This document shows, in pieces, positions 58,753 to 64,000 of a DNA stretch of 64,000 bases. The stretch covers positions 18,806 through 82,805 of the forward strand of contig NZ_LNTY01000018.1 of assembly GCF_001559595.1 (NCBI RefSeq), written 5' to 3'. Each line of letters starts with the position of its first letter. Positions within the stretch are counted from its first letter, which is position 1. Made by a program: the position numbers and the translations under genes. The notes below the pieces were generated by a model. It had not been told where the DNA came from. It saw only the letters and a list, made by a program, of their open reading frames with translations, and did not search any database. Source of the stretch: Enterovibrio coralii. GTDB lineage: Bacteria > Pseudomonadota > Gammaproteobacteria > Enterobacterales > Vibrionaceae.

Positions 58753-59510
58753 ATGAGCTTTATTGGAATCATCGTTGCGCTCGCGTTTATCTTGATCGCC
58801 AATTTCATGGAAGGCGGTCACATCAGTGGTCTGGTTAATACGCCCGCATTTTTGATTGTGGTGGGCGGTACGGTAGGCGCGATATTGGTCCAGTTCCCGT
58901 TTTCCACCGTGAAGTTAGTTTTTACGTATTTTTCTTGCTGTTTACGCCGCCGTTCAGAGACAGTTTTGGTACTGCAAAACAAATTACAGAGCTCGCGACA
59001 ATCGCGCGCCGGGATGGCCTGTTGGCACTGGAAATTGAACTGGAGAAAGTTGACGACCCGTTTCTCTTGGAAGCGTTGCAAATGCTCGTTGATGGCATCG
59101 AAAGCGACGCCATTTTGGACATCATGGAGAACAGGATTGCGGCAGAAGAACACCGGATTAGCCAAGTGTCAAAACTTTATGAGGCCATGGGCGGCTATAG
59201 CCCGACAATGGGGATTTTGGGCGCGGTGCTTGGTTTGATCCACGCGATGGGGTTGTTGGATAAACCCGACCAATTAGGTGCAGGCATAGCAGTTGCATTT
59301 GTGGCCACCATCTATGGGGTAGCGTTTGCTAACATCGTGTTCCTTCCTTTTGGTAATCGTTACAAAGCCTTTTCGCAAGAGCTTACCAATTATCGAATGA
59401 TGATCCTTGAAGGTGTTAGCTGCATCGCCAATGGCAGTAATGCTTTGGAGCTGCAAGGACGACTTGGTGGGTATGTTGAACATCCTTTGCACGTTAAGGT
59501 GGGCGCATGA
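58753..59510 (+). CDS. MotA/TolQ/ExbB-type ion channel subunit (frameshift near 58930)
   Basis: About 251 residues with four helices in MotA order. Segments: PAFLIVVGGTVGAILVQFP (helix 2), LATIARRDGLLALE, and the helix-3/4 pair MGGYSPTMGILGAVLGLIHAM ... GAGIAVAFVATIYGVAFANIVFLPF, with the conserved Pro. A T5 run at 58926-58930 should be T6; then VFTYFFLLFTPPF joins the frames. It overlaps the next gene by ATGA. No flagellar genes are close. Confidence 0.85.
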
Positions 59511-60403
59511 GAAGGAGAAGGCGACAGCATACGGAAGACGCGCATGAGAACCATGAACGCTGGCTGATTTCTTTTGCCGACTACATGACGCTGTTATTTG
59601 CGTTGTTTGTTGTGCTTTATGCCTTTGCTCAAAATGAGAAAGGGCAAGCCGAAGTGATGGTAGAGAGCTTGATTGAGTCGCTTCGTGAAGAAGGGATGAT
59701 TTCAGCCACACAGGGTTCTTTGCTGTTTGAAGGCGGAATTGGCACAACAGGCAGCCTTTCCACCACGGACTCGACAGCCTTATCCATTGGTGATGTCAGC
59801 CACGTAGAAACGACAACAGAATCCGCACTGAGTCGCCTTGATGATGCTTTAGCGCAAGCAAACAAAGAGGGGGCGTTGGCGTCTGTGCCGACGTATAAGG
59901 TGCATGATGAATGGCAACTTACGCCAAGTTCTAACCATACGTCTTTGCAAGCATTGGAACAGCTGCAATTAGCACTGCAATCTGAAATTGATGCAGGCGA
60001 GGTCGTCGCTGAGCAACTGGGACAGCAATTAGTGATTCGCATTCAGGCTCCGCTCGCCTTCCCAAAAGACTCTCAGTTTCTGCAACCGAGGTTTCGGCCT
60101 TTGGTCGATAAGATTTCGGCAGCAATCGAAGACATTCCCGGCATGATAACCGTGACCGGACACACCAATATTACGCCGCCAACGTCGGAGCTTTATCGCG
60201 ACAATTGGGAGCTGTCTGCGTTGCGAGCGGTCTCCGTAGCGAACCGTATCCTTCAAAATAAGGACATAGACCCAGACAGGCTTCAGGTGATAGGGGCGGG
60301 CGCGTCGGCGCGTTTGACGGATTCAGACAGTGCAATAAACGACAGAGTAGAAGTGACGATTGAGCAGGGAAAACCGACTTACCGTTCTTTTGCAAAGTCT
60401 TGA
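59507..60403 (+). CDS. MotB-like stator subunit with OmpA peptidoglycan-binding domain
   Basis: 298 residues. A basic N-terminus is followed by the MotB helix RWLISFADYMTLLFALFVVLYAF with the ion-conducting Asp. A long, low-complexity periplasmic linker (about 60-165) leads to an OmpA-like domain: TVTGHTN and NWELSALRAVSVANRIL, binding peptidoglycan. ATG 59507 overlaps the MotA stop. The linker is longer and more Ser/Thr-rich than in PomB, suggesting a different geometry. Confidence 0.9.
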   Translation: MRRRRRQHTEDAHENHERWLISFADYMTLLFALFVVLYAFAQNEKGQAEVMVESLIESLREEGMISATQGSLLFEGGIGTTGSLSTTDSTALSIGDVSHVETTTESALSRLDDALAQANKEGALASVPTYKVHDEWQLTPSSNHTSLQALEQLQLALQSEIDAGEVVAEQLGQQLVIRIQAPLAFPKDSQFLQPRFRPLVDKISAAIEDIPGMITVTGHTNITPPTSELYRDNWELSALRAVSVANRILQNKDIDPDRLQVIGAGASARLTDSDSAINDRVEVTIEQGKPTYRSFAKS

Positions 60404-60598
60404 ATAACGCGAGAAACAGGCAAAATCCGAATTGTAGGCAAGGTGAATTGTAAAGAAGTGTTGCGGATATGGATTGGTTGAATTTCAAACGCTCTGCGCA
60501 AGCGTTTGCTAACTGGCTGAAATTAACCGCTTTAATTCTCCAAGTCTGGATGAAATGCGTACAGAATCTCCTTAACCCACAGGGCATAAGGAATTTTT
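60404..60598. other. Intergenic stretch after the MotB-like gene
   Basis: No convincing gene. A dyad CAAACGCT (60486-60493) / AGCGTTTG (60501-60508) may terminate the motAB-like transcript, though it has no T-run. Confidence 0.4.
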
Positions 60599-60802
60599 GT
60601 GGAATTAATCACCATTTTACCCCTGACAAACTTGTTGTTTTTTCTGGCTTTTCGCAGTAAATATTGGCTGATTTATTTATTAGGTCATGAATACTTGGTG
60701 GCACGAAAGGAAAAGCGACACTTCCTTTATTCTTGCCTTCTAGCCTCGATGGGCAAACTCGGACCATCCGCGTCGTTTTTTGCCTGTCGCACGCTTGTCT
60801 GA
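60599..60802 (+). CDS. Possible small membrane protein
   Basis: 67 residues with two hydrophobic segments (LITILPLTNLLFFLAF and YWLIYLLGHEYL) and a basic middle. GTG 60599 follows AAGGAA. It lies before the second DedA gene, in the same position as the small membrane protein before the first DedA, but no sequence similarity is evident. Weak support. Confidence 0.35.
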   Translation: MELITILPLTNLLFFLAFRSKYWLIYLLGHEYLVARKEKRHFLYSCLLASMGKLGPSASFFACRTLV

Positions 60803-60841
60803 TTGTGTTCGCCGTTGTGATCTATGTTTATTGGAGCCCCC

Positions 60842-61519
60842 ATGTTTGAAGCCATACAAGAAGTATTGGTTGCCCTGTGGTACCAAGACTTCAATGCTTT
60901 GCTTACCCCAGGTAGTGCAACGCTAATCTATGTGATTGTTGCGGTGTTGATTGCGCTAGAAAGCGGTTTTCTCCCAGCAGCACCGTTCCCGTGTGACAGC
61001 GTTGTTGTGCTTGTAGGTACTTTGTCGGCTGTTGGGGTGTTGAGTCCGTATATCGCGTTCCCGCTCCTTATTTTTGCTGCAGCGTTCGGTAGCTGGATGG
61101 CATTCTTGCAGGGGCGATGGTTAAACCGTCTGCCGTTGGTGCAATCTTGGCTGGCGAAAGTGCCTGAGAAAAACATGAAAACCGTAGACAAATTGCTTTG
61201 TCACCATGGTCTTGTTGCGCTGTTCTGTGCTCGCTTCATTCCTGCGGTTCGCTCAGTGCTGCCGATGATGATGGGTATGCGAGTGGGTGAGGCTCCTAAG
61301 TTTCAATACTTCTCATGGCTGAGCGCAACCTTGTGGGTATTCTTGCTGGCAGGCCTTGGTTTCATGCTTCCAGCATTGCCAGAGCCAATCAGTCGTGCGG
61401 TTACAATGGGCTTGATGGCTGCACCAGTGATCACGCTGTGTATCGCGATTTCGACGGCGATTATCTGGCGAGTGAAAAAAGCGATTCAAACGCTGAAGCA
61501 ACCGCCAACAAGCGCATAA
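60842..61519 (+). CDS. DedA-family membrane protein, copy 2
   Basis: 225 residues and clearly a paralogue of copy 1: both start MFE-IQEVLVALW-QDFNALL and share LESGFLPAAP-PCDS, QGRWLNRLP, and ALFCARF-P--RS--PMMMG (dashes mark differing residues). ATG 60842 after TTGGAG. The frame could extend to 60824. It probably moves undecaprenyl phosphate or phospholipid, closing the envelope cluster before a strong terminator. Confidence 0.88.
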   Translation: MFEAIQEVLVALWYQDFNALLTPGSATLIYVIVAVLIALESGFLPAAPFPCDSVVVLVGTLSAVGVLSPYIAFPLLIFAAAFGSWMAFLQGRWLNRLPLVQSWLAKVPEKNMKTVDKLLCHHGLVALFCARFIPAVRSVLPMMMGMRVGEAPKFQYFSWLSATLWVFLLAGLGFMLPALPEPISRAVTMGLMAAPVITLCIAISTAIIWRVKKAIQTLKQPPTSA

Positions 61520-61525
61520 AGAAAC

Positions 61526-61555
61526 AAAAAAGCAGGGTTACCCCTGCTTTTTTTA
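61526..61555. terminator. Bidirectional terminator after the envelope cluster
   Basis: AGCAGGG (61531-61537) / CCCTGCT (61542-61548), loop TTAC, A-run before and T7 after. Confidence 0.9.
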
Positions 61556-61574
61556 TGCCTCTTTTTCAGCGTGT

Positions 61575-62703
61575 TTAGTCGAGTTTCTTCCTAAACCGCA
61601 ACGCAGCAATCAGCAACCCAACGACGGTAAACACCGCTAGCCAAATGACGTCAGGCATCAAGTCTGTGATTTCTGCATCCCGCAAGATGATCCCTCTTAC
61701 TAGCCGCATAAAGTGGGTAGCTGGCAAGGCTTCGGCTATCCATTGGGCAGGTTCTGGCATCGCCTCATAGGGAAACATAAAACCTGACAGCAATATCGAA
61801 GGCAGCAAGATGAATACGGTCATCTGCATCGCTTGAAGCTGAGACTTCGCCACGGTGGAGATCATCAGCCCAAGTGTCAGGCTGGCGGAGATAAACAACA
61901 AGGATGCTACCAGCAAGGTATCTAGCCCACCGCGTATCGGGACATTGAAGACGACATTGCCCACAGTGAGGATAATTGCGGTTTGGAACAACCCTACGAG
62001 GACAAAGGGCGTGACTTTGCCAATCATCAACTCTAGCGGCTTAATGGGTGTGTTGATCAAAAACTCCATGTTTCCATGCTCTCGCTCCCTGACAATGGCT
62101 GCGGAGGTAAAGAGCACCATTGTCATGGTGAGGATCACGGCCAAAAGCCCCGGCACGATATTAACGGCGGAACGCTGCTCTGGGTTGAAGTAATTCACCA
62201 CTTCTAATGATGGTGGTGCTTCTTCTGTTGCAAGGTTTGCCAATCCAGAAAGCGGCATGTTGCGCAGCGATAAAATGGACGACGCGACCATGGTATCTGA
62301 ACCGTCAACCATCCATTGACCCACTGGCCTTGCGGTATCGTTTGGCGCATCTGACTGGAAACGAGGGTGTGTCCAAAGCCGCGTGGTAAAGTCTGCGGGA
62401 AGATACAGCACCGCTTTTACATCTCCTCGGGTGATAGCGTTTTCTGCCTCTTGGACAGTGGCAAACTCCGCCACAAAATGGGCACCTGTGTTGCCTTAAT
62501 CTCGCGGTCAGCTCTCGGCTGTAACTGCTTCTGTCTTGATCGACGAGTCCTGCGGGAATATGGCGAACATCGGTATTGATGGCGTAACCAAACAGCATGA
62601 GTTGTACGACGGGGATCATAACGACCATGCCAAATGTCATGCGATCGCGGGAGAGCTGCCGCAACTCCTTGGCGACAACAGCAACGATTCTAGCCAAACT
62701 CAT
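61575..62703 (-). CDS. ABC-2 type exporter permease (frameshift near 62490)
   Basis: About 375 residues. A first helix (GMVVMIPVVQLMLFGYAI) is followed by a periplasmic domain and five further helices, with REREHGNMEFLINTPIKPLELMIGK and PSILLSGFMFPYEAMP typical of YhhJ/YbhR-like ABC-2 permeases. Residues ELTARLRQ lead into the wrong frame at about 62485-62500; the downstream frame resumes at FVAEFATVQEAENAI. One extra or two missing bases explain it. GGGAGG supports ATG 62703, overlapping the ATPase stop by 14 bases. Confidence 0.83.
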
Positions 62704-63616
62704 GAGCATGCCTCCCTGTACATGTGACGAAAACGTCTTCCAGACTGGGTCTTACTTCATCAATCCGGTATGCGTTGCCGATGTTTGCAGTGAGCCAAGC
62801 GATGGGGTTTGCGACCTGTTTGCTCACGAGCACCCGCAAGCGAACGCCAAGCTGAGACGCCGACAAGATTTCGGTGTGAATGGTAAGCCGCCTTTTAAGG
62901 TCACGTAAATCAGGGCCCTCCACTTCGAACACATTTGCGCCCATGCTCGCCATCAAGGACTCTGGCGAACCATCCGCACGCATTTGCCCGCGTTCTAAAA
63001 TTGCGAGGCCATGGCAGCGTTCGGCTTCATCCATATAGTGAGTGGACACCAAGATGGTGGTGCCTTCATTACACAAATCGAACAGACGCTCCCAAAAGTC
63101 ACGGCGGTTTTCGGGGTCAACGGCGGACGTCGGTTCATCGAGAAACAGCAATTCAGGGTGATGAATGGTCGCTGCGGCTAAGGCCAAGCGTTGCTTTTGA
63201 CCGCCACTCATAGAACCTGCCATTTGATGACGACGCTCTGCCAGTTCATAGGCATCGAGCAATGACGCAACACGGGCTTTGCCGTCTTTGCCAAGACCAT
63301 AGATGCGCCTCACAAAGTGCAAGTTCTCTTCGACCGTTAAGTTGTCATAAAGCGAAAATTTCTGGGTCATGTATCCAACGCGAAGTCTGAGTGACTCCGC
63401 TTGTTTGGGCAATTGCTTTCCCAACACCGTCACCTTACCTTCTGTCGGGGAAAGCAAACCGGTCAGCATACGAATGGATGTGGACTTGCCGCAGCCATTT
63501 GGACCAAGGAAACCGTAAATGGTCCCCTTGGGGATAGTGAGGTTGAGGTGGTCGACGGCCGCAACCTGGCCGAATCGTTTGGTCATTCCCTCAGTGTGGA
63601 TGGCGAAGTCACTCAT
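62690..63616 (-). CDS. ABC transporter ATP-binding subunit (DrrA/YbhF type)
   Basis: 308 residues. Walker A GPNGCGKST near 39, Q-loop MTQKFSLYDNLTVEEN, signature SGGQKQR, Walker B LLFLDEPTSAVD, and H-loop STHYMDEAERC. The C-terminal extension is of the export type (DrrA). Together with the permease and the HlyD-family adaptor it forms a tripartite-like exporter of drugs or hydrophobic compounds. Its start overlaps the adaptor stop by ATGA. Confidence 0.92.
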   Translation of the reverse strand: MSDFAIHTEGMTKRFGQVAAVDHLNLTIPKGTIYGFLGPNGCGKSTSIRMLTGLLSPTEGKVTVLGKQLPKQAESLRLRVGYMTQKFSLYDNLTVEENLHFVRRIYGLGKDGKARVASLLDAYELAERRHQMAGSMSGGQKQRLALAAATIHHPELLFLDEPTSAVDPENRRDFWERLFDLCNEGTTILVSTHYMDEAERCHGLAILERGQMRADGSPESLMASMGANVFEVEGPDLRDLKRRLTIHTEILSASQLGVRLRVLVSKQVANPIAWLTANIGNAYRIDEVRPSLEDVFVTCTGRHAHEFG

Positions 63617-64000
63617 GGCAGCACCACCTGAGCGGGTAAGCCGACAGGCAGGAATTCAGCACTTGGGAGCGACACTTCCATTTCATACATCAAGCGGGTG
63701 CGATCGCTTTCTGTCAGCGCAAAATACGGCGTGAAAGCCGGCTCTGAAGCTATCCAGCGGACGGTGCCTGAATAGAGCGTATCAGAACCATCAACGCGAA
63801 CGTCGATATCGTTTCCCACTTGAAGCGCGAGACGCTTTGGCTCGGGCACATAGACTCTGGCGTAGGCATTTTCATTACTGAGGATCACCGCAAGTGGCAT
63901 CCCCGCATTGACGCGTTCACCTCGGTGCCAAGGCAGAGAATCGACAATGCCATCGACGGGTGACGTGATGGTGTAGTCGTCCATCGCGCTTTGGGATTTT
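63613..64000 (-). CDS. HlyD-family membrane fusion protein (N-terminus outside window)
   Basis: Only the C-terminal 129 residues are visible; the frame is open at the right edge. The lipoyl/beta-barrel part is seen: YTITSPVDGIVDSLPWHRGERVNAG, NAYARVYVPEPKRLALQVG, and LPVGLPAQVVLP at the end. It is the periplasmic adaptor of the ABC exporter, joining the inner membrane complex to an outer membrane channel (TolC-like). The gene order adaptor-ATPase-permease matches the yhiI/ybhG-type loci. Confidence 0.87.
   Translation of the reverse strand, partial: KSQSAMDDYTITSPVDGIVDSLPWHRGERVNAGMPLAVILSNENAYARVYVPEPKRLALQVGNDIDVRVDGSDTLYSGTVRWIASEPAFTPYFALTESDRTRLMYEMEVSLPSAEFLPVGLPAQVVLP

Noticed and set aside
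60469..60660. Open frame of 63 codons after the MotB-like gene
   Set aside because: Overlaps the better supported GTG 60599 frame and a dyad; no clear coding character.
1..64000. CRISPR array, tRNA, rRNA, prophage or insertion sequence
   Set aside because: No regularly spaced repeats, cloverleaf sequences, rRNA segments or transposase/integrase motifs were noticed on reading.

Overview
The window looks like chromosome of a marine gammaproteobacterium of the Vibrionaceae. The gene content and moderate GC would fit something near Grimontia, Enterovibrio or Photobacterium, but this is a judgement from gene content (malI-malX-malY, rlmF, GloA/NemA pair, MotA/MotB and SecDF paralogues, several chemoreceptors). 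No rRNA, tRNA, CRISPR array, prophage or intact insertion sequence was seen. The density of regulators, chemoreceptors, stress enzymes and lineage-specific secreted proteins suggests an accessory-rich region.

Layout. 1-6.5 kb: dimethylglycine (glycine betaine) demethylation operon: a DUF5943 protein, dgcA, dgcB and a dedicated electron-transfer flavoprotein pair. 6.5-10.5 kb: a tandem pair of large secreted proteins of a four-member family (other copies at 23.0-24.7 and 40.8-42.6 kb). 10.9-13.3 kb: glutaredoxin-like protein, AlaX, arsR and an ACR3 arsenite exporter. 13.5-22.8 kb: CHASE-GGDEF diguanylate cyclase, DEAD-box helicase, a GCS2-like ligase next to an AstE-like hydrolase, two methyltransferases and a lipoprotein. 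25.3-29 kb: mntH, an M50 protease, a thiamine-binding protein and a small YadA-anchored protein. 29-34.3 kb: LysR regulator, then the divergent malI / malXY locus with two MalI operators. 34.4-50.2 kb: two chemoreceptors, a NUC1 nuclease, a tandem pair of GTPases, a K+ channel and many small enzymes. 50.5-53.7 kb: a NifW-like protein, gloA-nemA and rlmF. 53.8-61.5 kb: an envelope cluster (PAP2 phosphatase, small membrane protein, DedA, SecD, SecF, TatA, MotA, MotB, DedA). 61.6-64 kb: an ABC-2 exporter with its HlyD adaptor, running off the right edge.

The most notable unit is the 53.8-61.5 kb cluster. It puts a lipid-phosphate phosphatase, two DedA transporters, an accessory SecDF, an orphan TatA and a MotAB-type stator on one strand with tight spacing, away from flagellar or main sec/tat genes. 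This suggests one ion-driven envelope or export machine. The second is the four-copy family of secreted propeller-like plus Calx-beta proteins, whose upstream regions share a GTCTC-N6-GAGAC palindrome.

Caution on sequence quality: twelve otherwise well conserved genes are each broken by one (once two) single-base shifts, mostly at short homopolymers. They include a DEAD helicase, mntH, acr3 and dgcA. This is better explained by indel errors in the assembly than by true decay, so those genes are given at full span with the break position noted.
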